From positions 22,231,105-22,295,104 of the forward strand of contig JALIRH010000006.1 in the NCBI GenBank assembly GCA_023055505.1: DNA of 64,000 nucleotides. The letters run 5' to 3'. This DNA is from Callipepla californica brunnescens (lineage: Eukaryota; Chordata; Aves; Galliformes; Odontophoridae). The notes below the pieces were generated by a model. The model saw only the letters and a list, made by a program, of their open reading frames with translations, ran no database searches and was not told the DNA's origin. Every line of letters starts with the position of its first letter. Position 1 is the stretch's first letter. A program made the translations under genes and the position numbers. Shown here piece after piece: positions 12,988-24,804 of this stretch.

Positions 12988-14103
12988 TTTGCTCATAAAA
13001 TTTTCTTTGTACTGAATATGAATAAGTTATTGATCCTATAGGAACTGCTATTTTCTATTGTTATATGATATTGATATGCTTTACTAGAACAATCTACAAT
13101 GTAGTTTGCTGATTTAGCAGAGTCTGTAGGGTTAACCAGAACATTTACACTTATTAAACCTTCAGTTATTGCTCTGCACAATTTTTGATTAATGTTTGAT
13201 AGCTTCGCCACAAGGTTCTCACTGTTTTATGAAACATGCTGCTGCTTAAGATTTTTTAATTGATCAGCTGCTAAATCAGTTAGTTATGACAATTTAAAAC
13301 TTTTGTTCAAGTCTTTTAAATATAGTTGATACATTCTTTAGTATGGGTATTAAATTTGTGAATTTACTGACACTTATTTTGTAACTTATTGACTTGCTTA
13401 TGTTACTTTGATAGAAATCGGGAATACAGCACTTCACCAGGAGTCTTATACAGTGAACAATCAGTTAAACTGGGGGAAACTTAATTAAAGATTGCACTGT
13501 GCTTTGTATGGAGAAGTGTTAAATACTGCACTTCTAAATTATTACGACAGATTAATAATCACTCTATTTGATGAACTTGTGTTATGTGAATTGTAATACA
13601 TGTTTCCAGGGAAAATAGATAACAGATACAATCCAGTAAGGAACATATAAATAATTTACTTATTTTACATAAAATGGAAACTTGGTTCAACATTTCCAAA
13701 TAATTGCAAAGTCAGAGGTCAGGAGTTGATGGTTGGTATTGCAAGCTCTTCCAGCCAGCATCAGGTATAAAGTTATCCTAGTGGTACATTATGTGTAGCA
13801 TAGTTGTGAACCTGTTAATTTCAGGAAAATCCATCAATATATTAGCAGAAGTAACTGAATCACTTTGCTTTTTTGGAGATTGTCTAACTGTATCGTAAAC
13901 AACAGGAATGTTACAAAGCCTTCTTGCTGAGATGTTCGAAGCTCAGTTAAGCAGTCCAGAATGCCAATTGGCAACCTGCAGAGTTAAAAATTCATTAACT
14001 CTCAGAAAGAAAATATAATCTCATTTTTAATGTTAAAAAATGGGTAACTGTTGTACTTCTTATATAAGTAAGTAATGATTTTTAAGAGCAGATAAAAATG
14101 GTT

Positions 14104-14166
14104 TAAATGCGCCTGACAAACAACAACAAAAAGCAAACAACCAAACAACAAAACAAACAAAAAAAC
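14104..14166. repeat. A-rich (CAAA)/(CAACA) simple repeat
   Basis: Runs of CAAA, CAACA and CAAAA units with no retroposon body upstream. Similar tracts occur near 18.95 kb, 37.2 kb and 38.5 kb, and as GTTT on the plus strand near 34.3 and 39.2 kb. Confidence 0.85.
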
Positions 14167-14562
14167 AGCAGTGTTAAAGCACGTGTAGTTCTGTGCCAAT
14201 TTACTTCAGCAAGTCCCAAAGGAAATAAGTGGTCAGTTACATAAATACCTAATAGAGCTGGTAGCTATAACCTATCAGAAGTATCTTAGAAGTGACATAT
14301 AAACAGACTGATAGTGGTAACTTGTGCCATTAAGTCAAAATCAAAGATGACATGGATCAATACTTTTCTCCTTCTTCCTTCCAAAACTAAAATCTTAACC
14401 ACAGTTGTTTGTTTTTTTCAATGATAATATATTAATTAATTGAGCTGTTATGAAACTGCAATTCTGATAATGGAGAACATTAGTTTGGTCAGGATTTCAG
14501 GGATCAATAATACTGAAGAAGATAACGAACTCTAGAGATATTTTTCAGATGTTTTTCATTTG

Positions 14563-14692
14563 GAAATGGAGGGGAAGGGAAGGAAATGGAAGAGAAGGGA
14601 AGAGGAGGGAAGGGGAGGGGATAGGGGAGGGGATAGAAGAGGGGCTGGGGGGGAGGTGAGGGGTGGGGAGAAGAGGAGAGATGGAAAGAAAG
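14563..14692. repeat. Purine-rich GGGA/GGAAA tract
   Basis: About 130 bases made almost only of G and A, with repeated 'ggggaggggatag' and 'gaagggaa' words. Open frames across it on both strands are low-complexity artefacts. Such a tract can form triplex or G-rich structures. Confidence 0.88.
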
Positions 14693-15021
14693 TAAAAAAA
14701 AAAGTGATGCATAATGCAATTGTTTACCATCAAAATTATTTTTTGAAAGTACATACATTTGTGAATAAAGATTTTCAAGGATGAAGTACAGGAAGAGTAA
14801 AATTTCACAGAAAAATCTCTGATTAATACTTTCAGAATGTGCAAAAACTGCAACTAATTGCATCAGTTTAACAAAAAATTCTAACCATTATAATAAGGAA
14901 TTGGAAAAAAAATTGCTAGTTGTTCTGATACTAATGCCTCTTATTTATTTGCATGAAAATCACAACATACAAAGAAGAGAATAACACTATTTGACAGAGC
15001 ATATTCCTAGCTAGAAAACAT

Positions 15022-16548
15022 TGATTTTTAACTTAGACACCACCATTAGTTATGCATTTTCACTAATGATGAACAAGAGCCTGCATGCTGTGCTCACCGA
15101 AATCTAGATCAGCAGAGGTGATCCCCTGTTTTACAGTTCCTATGATGGTGTCATTGCTAGGAAAGAGTTCGTATTTCATTGGTTTAAACAGATGGAATTC
15201 AAAAAGCATCAAATCCTGACTATATGGTGGGTGTGATGGGACAGCCTGGCCAAGACTTACAATGTGCTCCAAGGTCGTCAAACTGGGATGGGGCCTGGAG
15301 TTATCATTTTACAAGAGAAAGGTTGTTTTATTCTCTGTCCCGTCTCTGGGAGTGTTTCAGTATAGAAGTCAGAGATGATGATTTATCCAGATTCCAGGGA
15401 ATCCAGAAGGATTACTCCTTTTCCACCCCAAAAGTCAGTACACATCACTTGACCTGATGAGGGCTGCACCTTGAACTTTTTCCTTGTCAGTGGTTTACAA
15501 GCCAGTTCAGCCCAGTTCCATGACTGATAGGGAGGGTGATCCACAGACCTATGCCCCAGGAAAGGGGGAAAAAGGAGAGGATACAGAGATGGGCCTAAAA
15601 AAAGCAAAACAGCAGTAATGATCCAAGGAGGAAAAGTAATTTACTAAATAAGATATCAGAAGACAAAAATGACACAATATAATTGGATTTGAAGGTAATA
15701 AATAAAATGAGAGAAAGAATGTCTGAAACGAAAGGTTTTACACTAAAGCTGAAGGCGAGGGAACCTTCACTGCTGAGATGAGCAGCAAAAGAGGAAGTAT
15801 CTGGGACTTGCATACAGTTTTATCTTTCCCTCTGGGTGGAAAACAGGAACATTAAGTCCTCTACGGTATGTAGTTATTCTTTTCTGAGAGCCAGGTACTC
15901 AGAATTCAGCAGTCCACAGACTTAGAGCATTAACTCTTTAACTCCCAGCGCCTCACACGATCTTATGATGAGGCCTACTGATAACAAAAATCATAATACC
16001 ATGACATACCTTGATGGGGAATTCACATGCAACCGTGGGGATGTCCTCTGCATGGACTGCCTTTTTAACATATGCTTATAGTGGAAACCACACATCTCAT
16101 CACCAGTAATGAGGGAACTGGACAGGGAACTGTCACCTTCAGCCTCATATTGGTTCAGTAGGTTCTGATAAACTTGCAGACAGTGTTCTGTCTGCTCCTG
16201 TGTGAGCATTCTTGGGATCCACCCAGTGGAACCTTTGAAGTACTCCAGTGTTTCCATCATTGCTTAAAAAATATTGAAGCCAATATTCACCTCTAATACA
16301 CAGTTCCCTGGGCAATTTATGTGGATGAGTTGATTGAGAAACTCTTCATTTCTTGATGTGACAGCTAGGCATGTTGGTCCAGAATATTGCTTGCCTTTCA
16401 TGTTGCTGTCACCATTGCTGAAATGCACCACTCATGCCTTGCTTTACTCACATCCAATATTTGGTCTCCATAAACATTCAGCAAAGATAATAAATGCCAG
16501 TTGGTGCAATTTTCTGTGCATGGATGTTCCACATCTTAGGTTCATCTA
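15022..16548 (-). pseudogene. Mariner transposase pseudogene, interrupted
   Basis: In active relatives the protein cuts and rejoins DNA at the element ends with a D,D34D metal-binding triad. In this copy the 16260-16007 segment gives WIPRMLTQEQ (compare the family WVPHxLT motif) and ITGDE, the first catalytic Asp. Beyond the LTR, at about 15310-15285, the frame reads NDNSRPH with the second Asp present, but the preceding Gln codon has become a stop (TAA). At about 15200 the third motif reads YSQDLMLFEF: the Asp that family members carry in PSDY/F is Glu here. The spacing between motifs two and three is the expected 34 residues. An LTR, stops and frameshifts make it non-functional. Confidence 0.88.
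15485..16006 (-). mobile_element. Solo LTR nested in mariner (copy B)
   Basis: A 522-bp unit opening TGTCAGTGG and closing CCATGACA on the plus strand, so its ends are an inverted TGTCA/TGACA. It is flanked by ttcct (15480-15484) and tacct (16007-16011), a 5-bp target duplication with one mismatch. Removing it rejoins the mariner transposase cleanly. It shares order and wording with copy A at 8404, including 'gcattaactcttta' and the minus-strand TATA-like AAGATAAAACTG (15815-15826). No internal retroviral genes are attached. Minus orientation is favoured by the TATA-like site only. Confidence 0.8.
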
Positions 16549-16730
16549 CACTCAGACACCAATTTGTCAGACTGCCCCTCTGCTGCCATCTCTTGCACAG
16601 CAACAAAGTGTAATGGAATATCTGTGGGAAGGTTCAACCTCTACTGCTGTGCCACCAACATCTGCCTCTGACCCTCTGATATCATGGGCCAACATAGTAC
16701 AATAAGAGACAGTAATTCTAAAGCAAACCT

Positions 16731-18138
16731 CATGCATTATCTATATTACATATTTTTCATGCTGCTCGTGACAATTGCTTTTCAGTCAATCTGGCTCAGG
16801 CATGTCAAAAAGTTGGATGTCCATGAGCTGGAGTGAAAAAAAAAATCACAGCTGAAACTCAAATGAGAATGTTTTTCAAATTTGATTCTCCAACCTCTTG
16901 ATAGCTGTTTAAATTATTTACTTGCAGTCAGCTGAGCATGTTCCAATTAATGTATCAAGTGAGCAATGCCAATGTCCTGCATAGTGGATTTTTCCCCTTC
17001 CAATTTGGTGAATTTTTGATAATGTTGGTCAGAGGCAATATATTTGTTGTCACTGTTATCTTAAGATGATAGGATGAATGAACGTAAGTCTCTGCTACAT
17101 TCTGTGGGTTAATGCTCCTAAAAGGAAAGATGCTTTTGGCTGTTAAGTCTATTAGCAGACTAATGAGCACACTTATGCTAATAGCGTGTATTGCCAAGGG
17201 TTGAATAATCTATTGATTTCCCTTAGTTGAACTACTTATTTTTCTCTTATATCGGTTACCAACTCCCTGTCGTAGTTGTTTCACTGTTGCCCACGTGAAT
17301 TTCACCTGAGAGAGTGGCTTCTTAGAATGACAATGAGATTACTGGTAAGGCAAAGGCATTGTTACTCAGACTGGGAATCTGGGTTGCTGTGAAATCCCAT
17401 GGGAATTTTTCATCTCCATTTCTGGCTTATCGAGGCTCTTTAAGCATTGTACACCTCATTTGTCCGTAATTCTTTTAGTGTGGAAAGAACCTCAGGAGAG
17501 CAGCATGTTGCACAGAATGTGGAGAGGGTAGAATTTACCCACAATTGTTATAGAAAATGTTGCTTCAGTCTGTGCTTCAGAACACAGGTCCTCTGATGTA
17601 GTTCCTGAATTTCAGACACCCAGATGTACCAAATTCCTGAATCCCCTGTATGACTTGTAAGGAAATACATATGTATGTGCAGAAAGGAAAGTATAGAGTA
17701 TGGAAATCCCAGTGGGGGGAATGAGCAGTGTCTGGGGAAAGTGTCTTGTAGATAAGCCAAATTACAGTGTGCTTCACTCTTTGCCACAAGGGGTTATTCA
17801 TCCTAGCAATTTTTGTGAGATAAGGATTTTGTAAAGAAAGCACATATGTGTTTAGTAACATGCAATTGTTTCTGCACTGGCTTATCTATAGCTTTGATGC
17901 TCAGAGTAACCTCTGAAGATTATAAAATGTTGTCCTGAAATTGACATGTAATGCTTGCTTATTGGTAGCTGTACATGTAGCCAAAGTATTGGATAATTAA
18001 TTGGATAATTAATAATATCTCAATTATATTGCTTTACTGGGATTTTTCAGAGACAGCATGCAAATATCTCAAATTTCACTGCTGTTTAGAAAGTATGAGC
18101 GATTAAACAGTTGCACAATATTGCGAAGGATAAGTCAC
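16731..18138. other. Unique DNA, nothing recognised
   Basis: AT-rich sequence without identifiable repeats or genes. A direct repeat of 'ttggataattaa' lies at about 17991-18013. Overlapping open frames at 17548-17861 on the minus strand are short and unsupported. Confidence 0.5.
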
Positions 18139-18175
18139 ATAGAATCATAGAATCACCAAGGTTGGAAAATATTTT
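18139..18175 (-). mobile_element. CR1 3'-end remnant
   Basis: The plus strand reads 'atagaatcatagaatcacca' followed by 'aggttggaaaa', the reverse complement of the avian CR1 3' terminus with its 8-bp ATTCTATG-type units. Only about 37 bp are recognisable, so this is either a very short 5'-truncated insertion or one whose remainder has decayed. Confidence 0.75.
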
Positions 18176-18943
18176 TTCTGCTTAAGAGTTAGTGAGGCTA
18201 AGAGAGTGAACAGTACTCCACTGTGACATTACTTGTTTAAGGTTAGACCTTGGTGGGAGAGATTTAGTGTTTTGAAACAAATCCGAAAGAGAAAGCACAA
18301 GTAGCTGAAGGTTACTATTTCACTGAAATATTGATATTTTTGTTTTTTTTGCCAATGAGGAGTATCTGTATTCTGCTGATCACTCAGCAGCTAAGAAATT
18401 GCAATATCATTAATTTTCTTTAAGATTTAAAATAAAACACTATTTTATGATACAAAGCAAATGGAGTACGTTTCCAAATTTAGAAAACAGTAATTCTGAT
18501 CTTGATGTTCTTATTTCTTGGGAGGCTTGACAGAATAACACATATGACAATCAGTTTGAGTGATTTTTTTGAGGGGCCAGACTATTATTTTTCTTATGGC
18601 ATCATGAAGGGTAAGTGATTTCTCTTGTAACTGCAGGGCAGGATTTTGGAGATACATGACCCAAGATATAATAAGACTCAGTGAAGGGCATCAGTGTAGG
18701 GAATAGGGGCCTTTATTTTCCAAGTTGTGCTGTAATAGAAATAGCTGGATTAGAAACTTTTTTTCTGATGCAGTACTTACAGATGGCTTTTTTTTTTTAT
18801 GGAATGAAAATGATATTTGTGTTCTACTGTGGGACACTAAAGTGATAACATAAGTCTCATGAGTTGTGAAATGTTTGATATTACTAAATGAAAAGTCAAT
18901 GCAATGTTTTCTGTTCTTGTATTTGCAACTAAAGAAAATAAAG

Positions 18944-19016
18944 CAAAGCAAAGCAAAACAAAACAAAACAAACAACAGGCAACTACAGCTACAACTACAA
19001 CAAAACAAAAAAACAA
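18944..19016. repeat. A-rich (CAAAG)/(CAAAA) simple repeat
   Basis: Tandem CAAAG then CAAAA units, then CAACTA-type units, visible by eye. No retroposon body adjoins it. Confidence 0.85.
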
Positions 19017-19529
19017 TTAGTGAAAAATTTGGACTTAAGAACTGCACCAGATGAGATATGTTGCCTCTACGATATATATTTCATTAGTTTCTTTCTCTCT
19101 ATAGCAAAGATATATATAAATGCTTTTCTAAAAAGAACTTTTTTAAAATCTAACAATCTTTCTTTATTTTTAGGATGTTTTAAAATCTTCAGTTTATTTT
19201 CTAGATATACAAGATGTTATTATTACTTTGTACTCTTATTTTTCTAGATGTCACTGTTTACCTTGTTATTTTTATTTTCAGATAGTCTGGTCAAGTATTG
19301 TCATGCTTGCTAGTATAAATAAGCTCCCCACCCCTTAAAAAAAGAAGAAAAAAAAAGAACACAGATGAAAACTATATGATAGTGCTTATAATGAAAATAA
19401 ATTATGCCTTGGGAAAAAACAGAATTTGAACAATTAGGTGGAACAATAGAATGCTCCATAATTAGGTACAATACAATACAAGTGTAACCATCCTTAATAT
19501 CAGTAGTATGCAAGCCTTTCAGACATCAT

Positions 19530-19760
19530 TAAAGAGTTCCATCAGAACATGTGAATAATAGGATTAATATAGCCACAGGCACTGCTGGGTCAGCTGGCAA
19601 TAGATCAATCCGAAATGTAGAGCATATTAAAAGGATTATAGATTAGCAATTAGATGGCTTTTTCATGAGCAAGAAATAGTTCCTCAAGCTTTGCCAAAGG
19701 TTAACAGAGATAGGACGTCGATTTTTTCAGTTTATAATCCAGTAAGTGCCTTAAGGTGAG
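19530..19760. promoter_or_regulatory. Candidate conserved noncoding element (texture only)
   Basis: A block free of simple repeats and mobile elements, with several ATTA/TAAT cores ('gattagcaattagatggctt') and a GGATTATAGATTA word. This looks like developmental enhancers in vertebrate gene deserts. I cannot measure conservation here, so this is inference. Confidence 0.25.
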
Positions 19761-21295
19761 GGAAGTTATGGCATTTTCAGGATGATAAGAGTGATAGGAA
19801 CAAAACATAACAAACCTTTTTGGATCAGTGATTTGGTTTCATGGGTAAACTACTCACACAAATTGTAGGATGTAAATTTATGTTAATAAGTATATCTCTA
19901 AGAAAGAATTTAAGTGTAATATCCAAGAGGTCAGAGGTAATTGTTTCAATTCTTATCTTCTGCATTCAGTTGGAAAACATTTTTTTTACATATCAGAGAA
20001 TAAGACATGTAACAAAAATCTATGCTGAACCTTATGAATGCTATACAATATTGGTGTTTTATACTTATTTTTAGTTTATCAATAGCACAGATATTTAAGA
20101 ATTTTTTTTTTATGTCATCCCAGTGAAATACTGGATGGCAATACTGGTATGTTTTCAACTGCATAAAGAGAATGTAGTATGAGGAATCAATATATATCGA
20201 TTACCTGAGGAGCTGAGTCTCAACATTTCTAAAAATCAGGTCACTTTTGTAGATGCATAAGTGTGCTTTTATTTCAGACATCTAGCTTGAAAATATGATG
20301 TTTTGTATACAAGGAGACTGGTAATTCTGTGGAAAAGGTGAAAGGACATTGCAGTAGGAAACCAATCAAGTATGCCTTCAAATAAAAGAATAATTAACAG
20401 TGAATAATTTTTTCAACAAATACAGACACTTATATCTGCTCACAAATGTGTTTAAGAAGATTAGGAATGTCTTATTCAAATCCCTTGGTATTTTCCTTCA
20501 GAAATTTTGGGAAGGAAGTGACGTAATATTTTGTTTTATATAGCTGTAATTCTGTTAGAAATATGTTGATGAGTTTGTTGGGATTAGAGATAAGCAAACA
20601 AAACACCATAAGCAATTTTCTGAATAATATTTTCAATAAGGAATTAAGTTTAAGTTTCAATGAACATTCTTGAGAAGCAGTAATATTTGCAAAGCTTGTG
20701 GATTTTTTTTCCCCTAGGAATTTTTCATATCCTTTTGCATAACCAAGTCTTATTGTTGTCCAGGTGATACGTAAAATATCTCTTAATGAATAAATGAGGC
20801 CAGTCACTGTTGCAAAGCTAATCAGAAATCATGTGACATCTCATGAAGCCACACTGCCATCCCTGCATCAACAGCTCTTATAAAGATCTGTGGGTCGGCT
20901 GGAAGGTTTTCCTTTTTATTCTACACTAACCAGGTCTGTGGGGGGTGTACGTGCATCAGGCAGTTCTCTGTATCTTTTTTTGTTTTTTCAATGACAGTAT
21001 TTTTCTGGGGGCTTATGTCTCTCAGAGGGCCTGAAAAACTGCGAGGTAAAGTCAGTAGCTGATTCTGAATGCCTCTCTAATAACAAGTTTTAGTTTACAT
21101 AGTAAATGACTCAACTTTAAAAACAAAGAAGATGTAAATGATAGAATGAAGACATAACAAATAATAATGAATAATAGTAAATGCAATAAATGCTACATAA
21201 AATAAAATATTTAATGAACCCATTATTGTTTGCCTTTTAAGTACATGGTAGTTTCTAATGCTGGAGATATGCAGCATTTTTTTTTCTCCAATGAC

Positions 21296-21338
21296 TTCTT
21301 TTTTTCTTTTTTTTCTTTTTTTTTTTTTTTTTTTTTTT
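21296..21338. repeat. T-rich run ending in 23 Ts
   Basis: T tract with a few C interruptions, ending in an uninterrupted run of 23 T (21316-21338). Simple repeat; assembly length is often uncertain in such runs. Confidence 0.9.
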
Positions 21339-24300
21339 GTGATCACAATTGACACTTCAAAAGAAGGGAAAGGCAATATTTTCTGTTAAAAAAGCTAGAA
21401 GAATGCAAATACATTTTTGACTGAAATCTCCATAATTGCTACTTTGACTTAGTAAAGTATACTGGAAATTTTATGAAGTAGGGATTTTTAATTACTCTTA
21501 TTTTAATTTAGTTGAATTGTGACAGCTGCTCTGATTTTTACAGACAAGAGATAAAGTGTTTGCAATGCAATGACAGCAATGTCCATGACACTAATTGTAA
21601 CTTTTGTAAAAAAATGTCATGAATTACAGTTCAAATAGAATCCAAACATAAGGATGGCTCATCACTCATTTTGCTTTTCAGAACTCTGGGACATTAACGG
21701 TTTTTTGATCTTCATTAGACTAATAATTCATTGTGGCAAATATAGACACTGATAGGGACAGCAGCCATAAATGAACACTGAAACAGTTCAGTTAATTCTT
21801 GCATTTTAATGAATGTTGTTTCACACTCCCTACTGTTGGCTGACCAGAAAAATGTGGTTTATGCACACATATTTTCTTTTCAGTACAGCAAAGAAAAAGA
21901 AAACAAGGAAAAATATCTTCATAATTCTTTGAAGACTCTTTAAGGCATGAGATGAGGTTGCAATCATTTCCAGAACTGAGGAATTTAAACATTTTCTCAG
22001 AATCAAAAAGTGACACATTTAATTTTCTTAAGCTCGTGAATAGCATAGAAACAGAACTCCCACTGATTTTTCCAGGTTTAGCTTGTTTCTAAAATTATTT
22101 TGGCTCAGATTTTTAAGAGTATTTAACTACCTGGTGAGACTTACTTTCACATTTTATTCTTTTCATCTTAGATTTCATTATTTAATCCACCACTGAGTTG
22201 TATGTTTGTTTTTTTTTTATAAATCTCGCTATGATTTTTTTCTTTCCTTAGCTTCTCACACACCCATATAAGTATGACTCTCACAGAAAATCCTACATTG
22301 TCCAAGGTTCCGCCCACAGGAATTAAAAATGGAAAAGAGGCCTGAGGACTGCTCTGTTAGGACTTCTTTTTTTACACACCAGGATTTGTGAGAACTTGAC
22401 AAGCCTGGCTGAACTTCCAGTAGCATCCAAATACCCTCCATGTTTAGTCCCTGGTTTTGCTAACTTAATAATTCTTAAACTGTGAAAGGTCACAATATTA
22501 GCATATTATCCATTGTCACATGGCAACTCTGTATATCCTGACTGAATCCTGTCATTCTGATTTATGTCCTCAGTAATGATCCTAGATTGCCATAGCTCCT
22601 TATTGCTTATCTATCAATGCATTATATCACAGACCTTTGTCTAGTTTCATTATTTTCTTCTTGCCAGCTCACACAAATGTCTTTTTAATCTGTCACCTTC
22701 ACTTTCAATCACACTATATAAAGAGTTCAGACCTGTGGAGGTAAGCGCAGGAAACTCGTTTTCATCCATTTCTCTGCTCTATCATCTGGCTTGAAACTGC
22801 CTATACTCTCTCTGTTTCCCAAATACAGCTGATCTATTTTTAAAACACACTGGACTAACCCTGGACAAAGATTAGAGTCTTGCATTCCAGTATCTTAGTC
22901 TGTGCCACAGGAAATGATTAATAAAACTATAAATTATTGTTAAGAATTTCTGCTCATACAGAAGCAGAAGTGCTCCCCCCAGTAATCAGTATATTTTCTG
23001 TGAAAATAAAACCTTCTCTGATAAATTGGCTGCATTACTCCATCATCTATGAGCTTTGCCTAATGGGAGTTACATCAGCTGGCCAGTCCGTCCTCTCCCA
23101 AGTCCTTTTCTGACAGTACTTTTTCGAGATAAGTCTCCCCTTTGCAGTAGCGTCCTGCGAAACCCTATCCTCTAACTGCAGGTCTGCACCTATATGCTTC
23201 CAACACAGTAAATTGCTACAGCTATCCATAATACTCAGGATTTTACTTCTGGTTGAATTGCAGAAAAAACCTACCAGTTATTCCTGATATATTATATCAT
23301 ATTTATTATATATTTAGATCATCTTTATAAATAAATAACAGTAACGTCTTCTGAGAATTTGCTCTGCTAATAAGAACAATCAAATTAGATTTGTGTCAGG
23401 TTTGTCTTCTGCACTTTAATTCTGCTATGTTTAATAAGGTAAAAATAGCAACTGTAGCCTCCCTTCAGCCGTGAAGACATTAAAGCTTGTAGTGGCTCTC
23501 AGCTGAATAAAATCCCAGCGTCCAGTAATTGCAGAACTGGGAAGCAGCCCTTATATGTCAGTAACTGTTCATCTGTCAGGCATCTTGGAGACTCTTACCT
23601 TCTGTTTTAGTGTGGATGAGATTAGATTGAAAAATCCTTGACACGTATATGTAAGCACACCTGTATGGAGATCTGCTAAATAGCTCTATAAGAAGTATGA
23701 ATTTGCGCGTAGGGATGTATGTAGGGATGATGTAGGGATGAATGTTAATACTTTCATTTCAAAACATTCAGAATATTTTGTTTCTTTGTTTGTTTTATTT
23801 TTCCCCTCCATTATTGCTACACAATGTGTATGTTACAGATGTGTTCATAGGGCTGCTTTTTTTCATCCACTCATTTACATATGTCTGCTTTTGTTACTTA
23901 CATTAATGAGAACATAAAATGGTGAAGAATGAGGGTCATCTCATTTTTCTTTTCCTTTTTTTAAAATTTCTTATTCATTTTTATTTTTAGTAATTATTTA
24001 ATCATTTTATAATCAAGAATAAACTAGCAGAACTACAAAAAAGACATGTATCTGTGAACTGTACTTTTTGATCTATTTCAGGAATATAATAGAAGCAAAG
24101 TATAATCTGTAATATGCAAATCTATAATATTATAGTATAAAATTATCTCAAGCCAGACAGCAGTTTTCTTAGCCATACATATTTTTCCTATGTTTAGTGT
24201 CTTTTACTTCAATCTGTTAGAAATAAGTTGTCACCTTTGCTGAGAAATTTTGATCCTCATTTTGGCTTTTAATATATAGACTAGTAATGCGTTATGAAAT

Positions 24301-24346
24301 TTTCGCATTTGGAAAAAAATTGTATTTAATTTCATATATGTTATTT
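21339..24346. other. Unique DNA, nothing recognised
   Basis: No gene or mobile element seen. A small tandem of GTAGGGATGAT-like units lies at about 23709-23741. The segment 23390-23650 is free of repeats and of mixed composition, and could be constrained, but no motif proves it. Confidence 0.5.
23709..23741. repeat. Short tandem repeat of GTAGGGATGAT-like units
   Basis: Three imperfect copies of an 11-12 bp unit, directly visible. Confidence 0.75.
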
Positions 24347-24362
24347 GGGGGGGGGGGGGGGG
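24347..24362. repeat. Poly(G) run of 16 with G-rich flank
   Basis: Sixteen consecutive G followed by 'tggagggaaggg'. Long G homopolymers are rare in AT-rich DNA. The run plus the two GGG groups beside it could fold as a G-quadruplex on the plus strand. Confidence 0.92.
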
Positions 24363-24804
24363 TGGAGGGAAGGGTTGTTAAAGATTGTGTGAGCCTTGAG
24401 GATGTGCCTGGAAAACAAAAAAAGTAGCATGAGGAAATTCTGCGCATTGTACTGCAGCCATTTCAACTTCTTCATTGTTCTCTAGCCACTCTAACTGCTT
24501 AACATTGTGACACTGAACACTGCTAGCATTGAGTATTGACTCCTACAGTCAACATTCCTCTCTATTATTGTCCTTGTTTCCTTTTTCCTCATCACCATTC
24601 CTGTAGAAACTGATGTTAAAACTCTCCTGCCCTCTGCCTCATTCTCATACTTGTAAATTAACCATGTACAGTGCCGCCTTCTTCTTTTTTTTCTTTTAAT
24701 CCTGAGTATAGTAAGCTTTCATATAATGTAATGCTGAAGATCAGTGGAGAAAGAGTACAAGATGAGAACATACTGGAAATTGTAGAGCCTCAGCTCCAAG
24801 GAGA

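Larger units (their letters stand above)
12895..14559. other. Unique DNA with simple repeats
   Basis: It holds a (TC)n run at about 12962-12987 and an A-rich CAAA-type tract at about 14104-14166. The sequence between 13380 and 13620 is balanced in composition and lacks repeats, but I see no coding frame or motif that would define a function. Confidence 0.5.
14917..16730 (-). mobile_element. Near-full-length mariner split by an LTR insertion
   Basis: Reading on the minus strand, the element starts near 16730 (terminal repeat containing reverse of 'attct' and 'ccaacatagtacaataagag') and ends near 14917 with TA and 'gttctgatactaatgcctct'. Without the 522-bp LTR at 15485-16006 it is about 1.29 kb, the usual length of animal mariners (about 1.3 kb). 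It keeps the untranslated leader, the DNA-binding part and the DDE/D core in degraded form; see the transposase pseudogene entry. The LTR lies inside the transposase and the two halves continue each other across it. Confidence 0.92.
18176..21295. other. Unique DNA with A-rich tract and a candidate conserved block
   Basis: It contains an A-rich CAAA-type tract at about 18944-19016 and a low-complexity-free block at 19530-19760 listed separately. Open frames at 18691 (118 codons, minus) and 20472 (111 codons, minus) are low-complexity or unsupported. No interspersed repeat was recognised. Confidence 0.5.

Noticed and set aside
14504..14863. 119-codon minus-strand frame rich in Pro, Ser and Leu
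   Set aside because: Low-complexity translation of the purine-rich GGGA tract.
15383..15813. Minus-strand frames of 72-74 codons
   Set aside because: They cover the LTR copy B and its mariner border; no retroviral protein motif is present.
8404..16006. The two related LTRs as the two ends of one 7.6-kb provirus
   Set aside because: Each has its own 5-bp flank pair, the second lies inside a mariner whose halves flank it, they differ in length, and the DNA between them has no gag, pol or env frames.
23709..23741. Tandem unit as part of a CRISPR array or satellite
   Set aside because: Only three imperfect 11-12 bp copies with no spacers; the window is vertebrate DNA.
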